DNA of 64,000 nt from Bacillota bacterium (GCA_023439505.1 JAEXNR010000002.1:56773-120772), one strand, 5' to 3'. Shown: positions 1-8,470, numbered from the stretch's first letter. Numbers and translations: made by a program. The notes: generated from the sequence alone by a model not told the origin.

Positions 1-179
1 AGCTGTTGCAGGAGATCCGGGATGCGCTTGATGCCGGGGCGGCAGGAATTGCAATGGGGCGCAACATCTGGGGCCATGAGAATCCGGTGGGGTATACTGC
101 TGCTATCGCCAAGCTCATTCATGAGGATTGCAGTGTGGAAGCTGCCCTAAAGGAAATGAATAGAAAGATGATAGGTTAG
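1..179 (+). CDS. Class I aldolase (DeoC/FbaB/LacD family), C-terminal fragment
   Basis: The window opens inside this gene. Reading from base 3, 58 codons run to a TAG at 177-179. The fragment contains AGAAGIAMGRNIWG, which matches the phosphate-binding end of the TIM barrel in DhnA/FbaB/LsrF-type Schiff-base aldolases. The catalytic lysine would lie upstream, outside the window. The dehydrogenase gene starts 47 bases downstream on the same strand, so the two may share a sugar-catabolic transcript. The exact substrate (fructose bisphosphate, tagatose bisphosphate or an LsrF-like ketone) cannot be read from the fragment. Confidence 0.75.
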   Translation, partial: LLQEIRDALDAGAAGIAMGRNIWGHENPVGYTAAIAKLIHEDCSVEAALKEMNRKMIG

Positions 180-226
180 ATCGGTGTATCATCGATTTGA
201 TAGAAGACAGCAGAACGGAGGCAAAT

Positions 227-1258
227 ATGAATACATACAAAGTTAGTGTAATCTCAGATGTGAAGGAAGTAAGTATCTCAAATGCCCATAAGAAAGAGCC
301 GACAGGAAAGCAAGTCTTGCTTAAAGTGGATTCCTGCGCGATCTGTACATTAGAGCAAAGGGTGTATAATGGTGTGATGAAGCGATACCCCTTCGCAGGA
401 GGACATGAGGTATCCGGAACAGTAGAGGCCGTGGGAGAACAGGTTAAGGCGGTTAAAAGCGGAGATAAAGTTGCGGTTCGTCTGCTTAATTCCTGTGGAG
501 AATGCTATTACTGCAGAAACGGAAATGAAAATCAGTGCGTGGTTTCCTTTATCGCAGAAACACATGAAGGGATTGGAGGGCCGGGAGGACTTTCTGAGTA
601 TATGCTGGTGGAGGCCGAGAACATATACAAGATGGAGCCGGATGTCAATCTGACACATGCGGCACTCTCAGAGCCCCTTGCCTGTTGTGTACATAGTGTG
701 AGAAAAGCAAAGGTAGAGTTGGGGGATGACGTTGTTGTAATTGGAGTAGGGATTATGGGTGCCTTCCATATCCAACTGGCTAAGTTGAGTGGAGCAAGGG
801 TAATCGCATGTGAAGTTGACAAGGACAGACTGGAGATAGCGAAGAAACTTGGTGCGGATATTGTGATTAATTCTGCAGAGGTTGATGTTGTTGCAAAAAT
901 CAAGGAATTAACGGAGTCTCGTGGTGCAGATGTTGTTTTCTGTACGGTTGCAATTTCGGAAATCGCCGAGAAGGCGGTGCAAATGGCTGGGAAAGTAGGA
1001 AGGGTGGTATTCTATTCCTCCTTCCACCCGGATAATCCTATTTCCATTAGTCCGAATAAAATTCATTCCACAGAGCAGATCATTACCGGAGCGGTCAACC
1101 CTCAGAGAAAGGATTTTCTGACGGCAACCAGATTAATCTCCTTCCATCTGGTTGATGTATCATTGCTGATCTCCGAAGTTATACCGTTTGCAGAACTTGA
1201 CCGGGCTTTTCAAGAAGCAATCAAGCCTACTTCTTATCGTATTGTAGTCAAGTTTTAA
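227..1258 (+). CDS. Zinc-dependent medium-chain alcohol/polyol dehydrogenase
   Basis: A 343-aa NAD(P)-dependent oxidoreductase of the sorbitol/threonine dehydrogenase type. Candidate catalytic zinc ligands are Cys40 and His60-Glu61 (GGHE). The structural zinc lobe is the four-Cys set at about 90, 93, 96 and 104 (CGECYYC followed by NQC). A Rossmann GxGxxG occurs in VVVIGVGIMG. After Cys40 the usual GTD/GSD is replaced by TLE, so substrate or zinc geometry may differ. ATG 227 is chosen because GGAGG at 217-221 sits five bases before it; ATG 197 lacks a ribosome site. It follows an aldolase gene and precedes a permease gene. Substrate unknown. Confidence 0.85.
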   Translation: MNTYKVSVISDVKEVSISNAHKKEPTGKQVLLKVDSCAICTLEQRVYNGVMKRYPFAGGHEVSGTVEAVGEQVKAVKSGDKVAVRLLNSCGECYYCRNGNENQCVVSFIAETHEGIGGPGGLSEYMLVEAENIYKMEPDVNLTHAALSEPLACCVHSVRKAKVELGDDVVVIGVGIMGAFHIQLAKLSGARVIACEVDKDRLEIAKKLGADIVINSAEVDVVAKIKELTESRGADVVFCTVAISEIAEKAVQMAGKVGRVVFYSSFHPDNPISISPNKIHSTEQIITGAVNPQRKDFLTATRLISFHLVDVSLLISEVIPFAELDRAFQEAIKPTSYRIVVKF

Positions 1259-1376
1259 GGGACGGATTAGCAGAAGTAAAGTAGTTTTATGAAATGTATT
1301 GGCTGAAATTGAAAAGATGAAAATCGAAGGGAGAAGGTACGGTAAGCGACAAATCGTTTGCCGTCCGTGATGAGCT

Positions 1377-2732
1377 ATGTCAAATAATAATCAGAACGGG
1401 TCTTTGGGTTTGCTTTCATGCGTTACAATGATTGTGGGTGGTATGATTGGCAGTGCTATATTTTCTTTATCGGGGTTGACAATGTATAAGGCGGGACCTT
1501 CCGCAGTGCTTTCCTGGGCTTTGGCAGCAGTGATCATGCTGATTTATGGATTGGTGGTAGCAGAACTATCAACGATATTTCCCAAGTCCGGAGGCGTTTT
1601 TGTATTTCCCTCCAAAGCGTTGGGGAAGACAGAAAGGACGGGAAAGCTATGGGGATGGATCTCTACCTGGGGCTACATTAACGCTAATATTGTAGCAATT
1701 GCTTTTGCGGCGATCTATGTATCCACCTATTTGGGGGTCAGTTTTCCTGTTTTTGCAAATTTACAGATTCCAATGGCACTAATAGCAATTGCCATATGCT
1801 TTATATTAAATGTTCTAAGGATTACCGTATCCGGGAAGGCCAATAATATTCTGGTAATATGCCTGGTCCTGACACTGATTATCTATATCTGTGTGGCGTT
1901 TTTTGGAGGAAGCTGGGATGCGGGGAGTATAGTACCATTCTTTACGCAAGGCGCAGGGGGATCCACCGGGTTTTTGAAAGCTGTACCAACAGCGATGGTA
2001 GGATATGGATCTATCGTAGCAATTGCTTTTATGGTATCAGAGGTTAAGAATCCCAACAAGAATGTTCCAAAATCAATATTGATCGCAATGACAATCGTGG
2101 TGGGCGTGTATCTGTTGGTGGTACTTTCTACCGTGGGTCTTGTGAGTGCATCCTTTTTATCAGAAAATCCCGGTATGCGCTATATACCCTTATACGCTGC
2201 CTGCTTTACCAAGCTGTCAGGGTTTCCATGGCTGACCAAGGTTGTATCTATTGCAGCGGTACTTGCGCTTCTCACAACGATGCTGGTTGTGATTGCACTA
2301 ACTTCAAGAGCTGTTCAGGCAGCTGCGGGCAGTGGTATGCTTCCGAAAAAACTATCGGAAAATGGAAAGACCGGTACACCGATATATGCTGCTGCATTAA
2401 TCTCTCTTATTGGTATGGTGGTTGCCTGCTTCCCTGGCTTTACCAGTGAAATTGTTAGTCTGGGAGCATTGTTTGCGGCAGTTACGATCACAATCAATAT
2501 CATATCCCTGATAGTTGCAAGAAAGAAATTTCCTTATATACCAGGCAATTTTAAAGCCCCCGGCAAGAATGTATTACCCCTGCTGGCCCTTGTAATCATT
2601 CTGATTTGCTATATTCCGGATATTGCAGGCGGCGGTTGGAAGATCTGGTTATACACGATCGGCTGGTATCTGGTTGGTTTGCTGATCTATAAATGCAGTC
2701 CGTCCGGTAGAAGTGTGGAAGCGCCAAGGTAG
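1377..2732 (+). CDS. APC-superfamily amino acid permease
   Basis: A 451-aa polytopic membrane protein with about 12 hydrophobic segments. The N-terminus has the APC hallmark GGMIGSAIFSLSG (unwound TM1, substrate site), followed by a second conserved region around MVGYGSIVAIAFMVSEV in the middle. An in-frame TGA six bases before ATG 1377 fixes this as the earliest start. The ribosome site is weak, because the nearest purine-rich stretch is about 45 bases upstream. It lies between a dehydrogenase and a RibF-type gene. It probably imports an amino acid or amine by proton or antiport coupling; the substrate cannot be called. Confidence 0.85.
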   Translation: MSNNNQNGSLGLLSCVTMIVGGMIGSAIFSLSGLTMYKAGPSAVLSWALAAVIMLIYGLVVAELSTIFPKSGGVFVFPSKALGKTERTGKLWGWISTWGYINANIVAIAFAAIYVSTYLGVSFPVFANLQIPMALIAIAICFILNVLRITVSGKANNILVICLVLTLIIYICVAFFGGSWDAGSIVPFFTQGAGGSTGFLKAVPTAMVGYGSIVAIAFMVSEVKNPNKNVPKSILIAMTIVVGVYLLVVLSTVGLVSASFLSENPGMRYIPLYAACFTKLSGFPWLTKVVSIAAVLALLTTMLVVIALTSRAVQAAAGSGMLPKKLSENGKTGTPIYAAALISLIGMVVACFPGFTSEIVSLGALFAAVTITINIISLIVARKKFPYIPGNFKAPGKNVLPLLALVIILICYIPDIAGGGWKIWLYTIGWYLVGLLIYKCSPSGRSVEAPR

Positions 2733-2747
2733 CAGAGGGAGGATGGA

Positions 2748-3701
2748 ATGATACATAAACAGAGAATAGAACAGCTTCGTGACACATGTGTGGCCTTTGG
2801 AGGTTTTGATGGAGTACATAAGGGGCATAGAGTAGTTCTAAAGAAGCTGATACAGGCTGCACAGCTAAATAATTTAACATCAGTGGTGCTGAGTCTTTAT
2901 GATCCTGGTCGAGAGGTATTAACGACGGAAGAGGAAAAAGAATATTATATGCAAGAGATTGGTCCGGATATCCTGATCTCCTGCGAGACAACAGATCCTA
3001 TGATTGAAAAAAGTGCAGAAGCCTTTATCAGAAATGTAGTAATCGGTCAACTGGGCGCAAAAGTAATTGTAGTAGGAGAAGATTGTTGTTTTGGAGATAG
3101 GAAAGATGGTGATCTGGAGCTTCTTAAAGCCATAGAAAGAGAAACAGGCGTACAAATTATTACATGTGAAACAGTGCTGGAGGGAGCAATGCCCATTACT
3201 TCGCAAAGGCTGAAGGAAGCCTTTCTTGCCGGTGAATTCCAACGCTATGTTCATATGTGCGAGGAACATCCCTATGTGATGATTGGTGAAATTGTTCACG
3301 GGAAGGCATTGGGACGGACGGTGGGTATGCCCACGGCAAATCTGGGGGTAGGAGATAATAAGATAAAACCTCCGAATGGGGTATATGCAACTCTTTCTGG
3401 CGTGGAGAATGAAATATATCAGGGATTAACCAATATTGGCAAAAGGCCCTCCGTAGATAATTATGATTTGATTACAATAGAAACCTTCCTGCTGGATTTC
3501 TCAAAAGATATTTATGGAAAGCCCTTGGTGCTTGAGGTATATTTCTTAATCCGGGGAGTTGTCAAATTTAATAATCTTACCGAGGTGCAGACGCAGGTAC
3601 AGAAGGATTTGGAGAATACAAAGCTTAAACTGGGCACAATCATAAAAATGAAACAATCAGAAACACAAAAATGTATCATGGAACTTTCTCAGCAGTTGTG
3701 A
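2748..3701 (+). CDS. RibF-type bifunctional riboflavin kinase / FAD synthetase
   Basis: A 317-aa protein with both RibF domains. The N-terminal nucleotidyltransferase has GGFDGVHKGH, the HxGH adenylylation motif at about residue 25. The C-terminal flavokinase starts near 175 and carries GRTVGMPTANL and GVYA, plus a probable catalytic Glu in ETFLLDF. It would convert riboflavin to FMN and FAD. A GGAGG precedes ATG 2748, 16 bases after the permease stop. The context is unusual: housekeeping ribF normally sits next to truB/rbfA-type genes, whereas this one ends a permease/dehydrogenase string and a terminator follows. It may be a second copy; both active sites look intact. Confidence 0.8.
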   Translation: MIHKQRIEQLRDTCVAFGGFDGVHKGHRVVLKKLIQAAQLNNLTSVVLSLYDPGREVLTTEEEKEYYMQEIGPDILISCETTDPMIEKSAEAFIRNVVIGQLGAKVIVVGEDCCFGDRKDGDLELLKAIERETGVQIITCETVLEGAMPITSQRLKEAFLAGEFQRYVHMCEEHPYVMIGEIVHGKALGRTVGMPTANLGVGDNKIKPPNGVYATLSGVENEIYQGLTNIGKRPSVDNYDLITIETFLLDFSKDIYGKPLVLEVYFLIRGVVKFNNLTEVQTQVQKDLENTKLKLGTIIKMKQSETQKCIMELSQQL

Positions 3702-3744
3702 TGTTCTGAAACGATGATTTATTACATACATAATAACCGTGGAT

Positions 3745-3796
3745 AAAATAGAAAGCCGCCGCATGACGTTAGCGTTGTGCAGTGGCTTTCTATTTT
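3745..3796 (+). terminator. Intrinsic terminator after the ribF-like gene
   Basis: A perfect 13-bp stem (3745-3757 with 3784-3796, arm AAAATAGAAAGCC) ends in a T-rich arm. The loop contains further imperfect pairing. It closes the transcription unit before the RiPP cluster. Its interior resembles the terminator at 14919-14963. Confidence 0.8.
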
Positions 3797-3895
3797 GGCG
3801 CCCATTAGAAGGATCAAACGAAGTGAGATAAATTGGGATGATAATCCAGCGCAATACAGCATTTTACAAAAATATCAAAAATATAACAATATATA

Positions 3896-3924
3896 TTTAC
3901 ATAATTAAACAATTATGGTAAAAT
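3896..3924 (+). promoter_or_regulatory. Sigma-A promoter for the RiPP precursor gene
   Basis: TTTACA (3896-3901), a 17-base spacer and TAAAAT (3919-3924) lie in an AT-rich stretch after the terminator. Transcription would start near 3931, giving a leader of about 90 bases before the precursor ATG. The 322-base gap 3702-4023 holds only the terminator and this promoter. Confidence 0.65.
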
Positions 3925-4023
3925 ATGTATGGGCAATAGGAGAATTTAAGGAAGAGGTTATTCAAACCCCGAATACAAAGGGAATGATGTAACTATAGAA
4001 ATTGAGAGAAGGAGGTGAAAGAT

Positions 4024-4212
4024 ATGATGAAAAAGATGTTACATAAGTCACATAATTCCGGCATGCTTGGTACGTTTTATGATTTGAATAGTAGCTGTGG
4101 CTGTGGTTCCTGTACCTGCGGAGGCTGTACTTCCGCAAATCTGGGATATGGTAATAATTCAGCTTCTACGGAATCCGGTTATAGAAGCGGATATAGCGCT
4201 GCCACTTCCTAA
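4024..4212 (+). CDS. Cys-rich RiPP precursor peptide
   Basis: A 62-aa peptide with a short basic leader (MMKKMLHKSHNSGMLGTF), a core holding five Cys in CGCGSCTCGGC (residues 25, 27, 30, 32, 35), and a Gly/Ser/Tyr/Asn-rich tail. An AGGAGGTGA site at 4010-4018 precedes ATG 4024; ATG 4027 is an alternative. The gene directly upstream of a radical SAM maturase with a very strong ribosome site is the usual position of a ribosomally made, modified peptide. It resembles the clostridial Cys-rich peptides I recall as the Clo7bot/CLI_3235 group. Thioether (sactionine-like) crosslinks are an inference. No GG cleavage motif stands out, though GCG and CGG lie within the core. Confidence 0.85.
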   Translation: MMKKMLHKSHNSGMLGTFYDLNSSCGCGSCTCGGCTSANLGYGNNSASTESGYRSGYSAATS

Positions 4213-4222
4213 AATGTGACGG

Positions 4223-4255
4223 ATGAAGAGGGAGTGTAGGACATTCCCTCTTCAT
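4223..4255 (+). promoter_or_regulatory. Intercistronic hairpin between precursor and maturase genes
   Basis: A perfect 11-bp stem (4223-4233 with 4245-4255, arm ATGAAGAGGGA) has an 11-base loop and starts ten bases after the precursor stop. No T-run follows. It is therefore more likely an mRNA 3'-end stabiliser or partial terminator that lets the precursor be made in excess over the enzymes. Confidence 0.6.
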
Positions 4256-4406
4256 GAGGATGAAAAACCATTACCATCAACAGTTCCGGGAATCTGTCCT
4301 CCCATTAGTTTTGACTTGTGAGGGAGAAAAGTTAAACTATGAGCCGGGAATGGAAGACATCATGGCCAGGAAGCAGCAAATGGGGAGATTAAAATATGAT
4401 CTATAA
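4254..4406 (+). CDS. Possible 50-aa small protein between precursor and maturase
   Basis: An open frame of 50 codons fills the gap between the precursor and the radical SAM gene and overlaps the latter by 11 bases. Its composition is protein-like and soluble (for example PLVLTCEGEKLNYEPGMEDI), with one Cys. Against it, neither ATG 4254 nor ATG 4260 has a well-spaced ribosome site, and the first lies inside the hairpin stem. It could be a second small component, translated by coupling or when the hairpin opens, or a chance frame. I do not recognise it. Confidence 0.3.
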   Translation: MRMKNHYHQQFRESVLPLVLTCEGEKLNYEPGMEDIMARKQQMGRLKYDL

Positions 4407-5790
4407 GATATTTAAGGCAAACGAACGTAATTATTTATATGATCGTCAGGAGAACCGTATTGTTCCGATTGATGAAGCGGATTACAGGTGCTTTTGCGAG
4501 TTGGAAGAAGGGATCAACAGCGAAGAGAATGAAACTGTTTTAAAAAAATTTCAAAGGTATGGACTTTGTAAGGAGAATGAATTGGTGGAAATCGAACATC
4601 CCTTCACATCCAGCCTGGAGTTTTATCTGAGGGAGAGGATCGAGCAAATTACACTTCAGGTCACACAAAGTTGTAACCTGAGATGTGATTATTGTACCTA
4701 TTCCGGGAACTATAACAACCGGACACACACAATGAAGAGAATGAGCTTAGAAACGGCATGTAGGGCAATTGATTTTCTTGTCAAACATTCCAGATGTACG
4801 AAGCGATGTATTGTAGGGTTTTATGGTGGGGAGCCGCTATTAGAAATTAATCTTATCCGAAAGGTGATCAATTATATAGAGTCTGAGTATTCTCAGAAGC
4901 AATTTGCATACGCTATGACTACCAATGGAACGTTGCTCACAGATGAAATGGTAGATTATCTGGTGGAAAAGGATATTCTCCTAACCATCAGTATCGATGG
5001 TCCCCGGGACATTCATGATTTAAACCGTTGCTTTGAAAATGGAAGAGGTTCGTTTGATATCGTAATCCACAATTTATCAAGAATGAAAGAACGATATCCG
5101 CAATACTATCAAAAGTGCACCACAAATACAGTTTTGAGCCCAAATCAGGAATATGATTGTGTCAGAAACTTTTTCGTGGAAGAGGATGTGATGAAGAATA
5201 TTACCTCCAAGCTCTCATTCCTCAGTGATGCGTCTACGAACCGGGCATTTCATTATGAAGAGAATGTAATAATAGAACAACGAAAAGAGGAACTGAAGCA
5301 GATGCTGTATATGCTGGGGGAGATTGATGACAGTTCTATTCACATGTTGTTCGGGAACTATGGGCATGAGGTTCATCGTAAGTATGTCTCACTGCATATG
5401 GGATGTTTACATGCAAAAAAGGGACATCCAAGTGGACCCTGCATAGCAGGGGGGAAGAAAACCTTTATTGATGCAGACGGTAATATTTATCCCTGTGAAA
5501 AGGTACCGGAATGTGAGGAGATGATGCTGGGAACCATTGATACCGGTGTTTCCGTGGAAAAGGCAAATCAAATGATGAACATTGCCCGGATTACCAAAAA
5601 ACAGTGTATCAATTGCTGGGCATTTATTTTCTGTACCTCCTGTGTGGTGGCATCCATAGATGAAAACGGAATTTCGGCAGAAAGACGACTTAGTAAATGC
5701 TACGGGGAGAAAAAGGGCGCATTGGAATTTCTCAAGAATATCGTACGCCTTCAGGAGTATGGCTATAAATTTGAGAAAGTCAAGGAATGA
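4396..5790 (+). CDS. Radical SAM/SPASM peptide maturase
   Basis: A 464-aa enzyme. Residues 1-90 look like a peptide-recognition region. The SAM-binding [4Fe-4S] site is CNLRCDYC (Cys93, 97, 100). GFYGGEP follows in the barrel, and a C-terminal SPASM region (about 350-445) has many Cys: GPCIAGGKK, IYPCEK, CINCW, CTSCVV and SKCYGE, enough for two auxiliary clusters. It belongs with maturases that modify Cys-rich peptides; I recall the clostridial type as CcpM/TIGR04068. GGGGAG at 4382-4387 precedes ATG 4396. The predicted substrate is the five-Cys peptide upstream. The chemistry, thioether or C-C crosslinking, is inferred. Confidence 0.9.
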   Translation: MIYKIFKANERNYLYDRQENRIVPIDEADYRCFCELEEGINSEENETVLKKFQRYGLCKENELVEIEHPFTSSLEFYLRERIEQITLQVTQSCNLRCDYCTYSGNYNNRTHTMKRMSLETACRAIDFLVKHSRCTKRCIVGFYGGEPLLEINLIRKVINYIESEYSQKQFAYAMTTNGTLLTDEMVDYLVEKDILLTISIDGPRDIHDLNRCFENGRGSFDIVIHNLSRMKERYPQYYQKCTTNTVLSPNQEYDCVRNFFVEEDVMKNITSKLSFLSDASTNRAFHYEENVIIEQRKEELKQMLYMLGEIDDSSIHMLFGNYGHEVHRKYVSLHMGCLHAKKGHPSGPCIAGGKKTFIDADGNIYPCEKVPECEEMMLGTIDTGVSVEKANQMMNIARITKKQCINCWAFIFCTSCVVASIDENGISAERRLSKCYGEKKGALEFLKNIVRLQEYGYKFEKVKE

Positions 5791-5879
5791 GTGAAAAGCA
5801 CGTAAAGATGCGGGACGATATACTGAAAAACAGAATAAAGCGGGGAAGAGAGAACAGGATAAATGAGGGGAGGAAGGAT

Positions 5880-6941
5880 ATGAGCAGCCTATTGGTCTAT
5901 CCGTTTTGCAGAGAGTTTAGTGAGTTCGCCAGATGTCTGGGTCTATTAAAAGAATATACCGAAGTCATACCGGTGACGCCCAGGGGGCTTGGAATGGAGG
6001 GGGAGGATGTTGGTGTCTGTGACGGAGGAAAGAATCTGGGAATTAAGATATCGAGTGATTTTGATACCGGGATAAAAAAAGCAGATGCAGTGTTTTTTGG
6101 GTACAGAGCAACCAACAGGAACAGTTATCGCGAGAAGATTAAGACAGCGGTTAATTTAGAGAAGAGAGTATATGTTACAAGAGAATTAATGGATTTTCTG
6201 GGGGAAGAGGAAGAATTCCGGACGGTTGAGGTACTGGATTATGCGGAGACCTCTGTGGAAGAGGAGGAGCAAAAGGGTCTCCTGCCAATTCCTGTGCCCG
6301 TTATTATGGTGCTTGGAATCGGGGATCTGTGTGATAAATTCAACATTCAATTGAAATTGGGAGATTATTTCTCTCGACAGGGTTATCGGGTAATGAATTG
6401 TACGACCAAGAGTTTTGGTACACTTTTTGGTATGGAACCCCTGCCCCGCTTTTTGTTTGGACCGTTGGAGAACCATGTGAAAATAAGGCGGTTCAACTCC
6501 TATCTATATGACAGGGTGATAAAAGAAAATCCTGAGTTGGTCATTATTGGAGTGCCCGGGGGAATTATGCAGGTCAATCCGTACAGATTTCGTGAATTTG
6601 GTGAACTGGCATTTGTTATCAGTAACGCGGTAAAAGCAGATATCAGTATTCTCAGTCTGTATAAGCAGGAATATACCAGCGATTTTATGGATCATATGAG
6701 AAATATCTGCAGATATAAATTGAATTTTCCGGTGAACTATATTAACGTGGCCAATACGGATTTTTTCATATCGCCGGAAGACAGAGAATGCCAGTACACG
6801 ACGGTCCGGTCATCGCATATTTTAGATCGGATCATAAAAGAATTCGTATATGAGGAGGCATTCCTCTTTCATTCATTAGACGATGACAGTATGACAGAAG
6901 CCTGTGATAGAATGCTGTGTGAACTGGAAGAAAATCGATAA
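5880..6941 (+). CDS. Peptide maturation system protein, function unknown (TIGR04066-like)
   Basis: A 353-aa soluble protein. ATG 5880 is chosen because GGGGAGGAAGG (5867-5877) precedes it; an ATG at 5787 overlapping the maturase stop would add 31 basic residues. The middle (about 145-250) reads PVIMVLGIGDLCDKFNIQ followed by an alpha/beta pattern. That looks like a degenerate P-loop NTPase core in which the GxxxxGK lysine may survive as CDKF. This gene type follows the Cys-rich peptide radical SAM gene in clostridia, and I recall it as TIGR04066. The biochemical role is unknown; its constant neighbours imply a part in maturation or quality control. Confidence 0.7.
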   Translation: MSSLLVYPFCREFSEFARCLGLLKEYTEVIPVTPRGLGMEGEDVGVCDGGKNLGIKISSDFDTGIKKADAVFFGYRATNRNSYREKIKTAVNLEKRVYVTRELMDFLGEEEEFRTVEVLDYAETSVEEEEQKGLLPIPVPVIMVLGIGDLCDKFNIQLKLGDYFSRQGYRVMNCTTKSFGTLFGMEPLPRFLFGPLENHVKIRRFNSYLYDRVIKENPELVIIGVPGGIMQVNPYRFREFGELAFVISNAVKADISILSLYKQEYTSDFMDHMRNICRYKLNFPVNYINVANTDFFISPEDRECQYTTVRSSHILDRIIKEFVYEEAFLFHSLDDDSMTEACDRMLCELEENR

Positions 6942-6978
6942 AAATTGCTTTGTAATGAGAAGGAAAAGGGGGAGCGCT

Positions 6979-7257
6979 ATGAATCAACGGGAAGAAAAAA
7001 TAGCAGATTTACTCGCTATCTTAAATAATGTGAAACAATGTGAGATCAGTGATTATGACAAAAGTCTGTTTGGTCATACCTATGATTTTACATCCGGTGA
7101 TATGCTGGAGGTCTGTATGGCTTTGCAGAGAAAATATAAGGTGAGTTTGAGTCGGTTTATGAACCTGGTGGAGGAATACACCATTAATAACATGGCAGAT
7201 GCGTTATGCACACTTTTGTTGGCAGGGGGCATTTATGAAAGCAGCAGTACTCGATAA
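6979..7257 (+). CDS. Acyl-carrier-protein-like component of the peptide system
   Basis: A 92-aa acidic helical protein with the length and pattern of an acyl carrier protein. The end of helix II reads LEVCMALQRKYKV, like the VMALEEEF stretch of ACPs. Aligned on that, Ser39 in the TSGDML segment falls where ACPs carry the phosphopantetheine serine, though the usual DSL is missing. ATG 6979 has AAGGGGGAG at 6965-6973. It matches what I remember as the 'peptide maturation system acyl carrier-related protein' (TIGR04069). It may carry a pantetheine-bound group or act only as a docking protein. It overlaps the protease gene by 23 bases. Confidence 0.7.
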   Translation: MNQREEKIADLLAILNNVKQCEISDYDKSLFGHTYDFTSGDMLEVCMALQRKYKVSLSRFMNLVEEYTINNMADALCTLLLAGGIYESSSTR

Positions 7258-8422
7258 TGGTTTTAACCATATCCTGTTTTCTGAGCTTACCGGGAAAACG
7301 ATAAAAAGATATCATATCCGGGAGGGAGCATGTACAGCTGCTATGGAAGAAAACGATTTGATGGAGGTCAATCATGGAACGGTTTGTGCGGCTCTATTCA
7401 GTGAATTTGCCGGTGATACTCAGCTGATCGGTATCTCTATAAGCGAACAGGGATGCCTGCCGGTTGAAAATTTAAAAATTGCATTAATTTGGTGTATGGA
7501 ACATGGTATTAAGGTGATCAGTATGAGCATTGGTATCACGCAGCCGGCAAAGATACGGATGCTTTTACCATTGTTTCGCACGCTGTTTCATCGGGGAATT
7601 ATTGTCGTTGCGGCAGGCTCCAATGATGGCAGGATAGCATTCCCAGCTGCCCTGTCCACGGTGATTGGTGTTGGATTTGGAGGTGAGTCCGGAAAAGAGA
7701 TATGCCTGTTTCGGGATCCCATCGATGGAATCGACATTCGGACAGATCTGCCGCATTCTCGAGTATGTAAGAAATTAAGGGAGAAGTACGGCTTTATTCC
7801 CCCTCCCTCCGGCAGCATCGTTACGCCCTATATAGCAGCCAGGGTAATCAACTTCCTCCAAGAGCAAAAGCAGGGGTTCGCTTTAGCAAAGCAATTAAAG
7901 CAGGAATTCGGAATATTTATGAAAGCAGAATGGGTAGCAGTTCGGAATAAGCTCTTCTGTTGCCCGGAGGAATTACATATGCGTATGGAAGAAACCACAA
8001 TTCCTGTCATCGGTCTGATTTATGAAGAGGAAAGGAGCAATGATTTAAGCGGGTTGTCTCTTGCCCTGCACCATATATTATGTGACAATGAATATTATGG
8101 AGTATTACTAAGCACAAAACTGGAACGGGACATCGATAACAATATCTTTCATGCAGCAAAAGAGAGCGCAGCATCAGATTTCCTGACGATGATGGATTTG
8201 ACATCACCGGAGATCCTCCTGCTGCACCTATCGAAAGCTGTGTCCTTTGATTGCCTGAAGGGGGAGCATATGGATGTCTTAATACGGAGTAAAGGAGGCA
8301 GAACAATTTATGAGGATAGGGAGAGCGTAAAGTTAGTCTATGATGAGATAGAACCTGCACAAATTACTGCAAGGCAGATCTTTCATAGAATATTAGAAAA
8401 ATTTGAAGTATCGATTCATTGA
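7235..8422 (+). CDS. Subtilisin-like (S8) protease of the RiPP system
   Basis: A 395-aa protein without a signal peptide, so probably cytoplasmic. The S8 triad can be read as Asp7 (AVLDNG), His47 (NHGTVCAAL) and Ser194 (GSIVTPYIAA, replacing the usual GTSMATP). An oxyanion Asn130 sits in AAGSNDG. The catalytic domain is short (about 210 aa) and is followed by about 180 unassigned residues. It most likely removes the leader from the modified peptide before export. The start overlaps the carrier-protein gene by 23 bases, with GGCAGGGGGC at 7221-7230 as ribosome site, suggesting translational coupling. Confidence 0.8.
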   Translation: MKAAVLDNGFNHILFSELTGKTIKRYHIREGACTAAMEENDLMEVNHGTVCAALFSEFAGDTQLIGISISEQGCLPVENLKIALIWCMEHGIKVISMSIGITQPAKIRMLLPLFRTLFHRGIIVVAAGSNDGRIAFPAALSTVIGVGFGGESGKEICLFRDPIDGIDIRTDLPHSRVCKKLREKYGFIPPPSGSIVTPYIAARVINFLQEQKQGFALAKQLKQEFGIFMKAEWVAVRNKLFCCPEELHMRMEETTIPVIGLIYEEERSNDLSGLSLALHHILCDNEYYGVLLSTKLERDIDNNIFHAAKESAASDFLTMMDLTSPEILLLHLSKAVSFDCLKGEHMDVLIRSKGGRTIYEDRESVKLVYDEIEPAQITARQIFHRILEKFEVSIH

Positions 8423-8470
8423 GGTTGTATCCATGATTTGATTCATAATGCGAAAGGCGGCAAAACAGTA

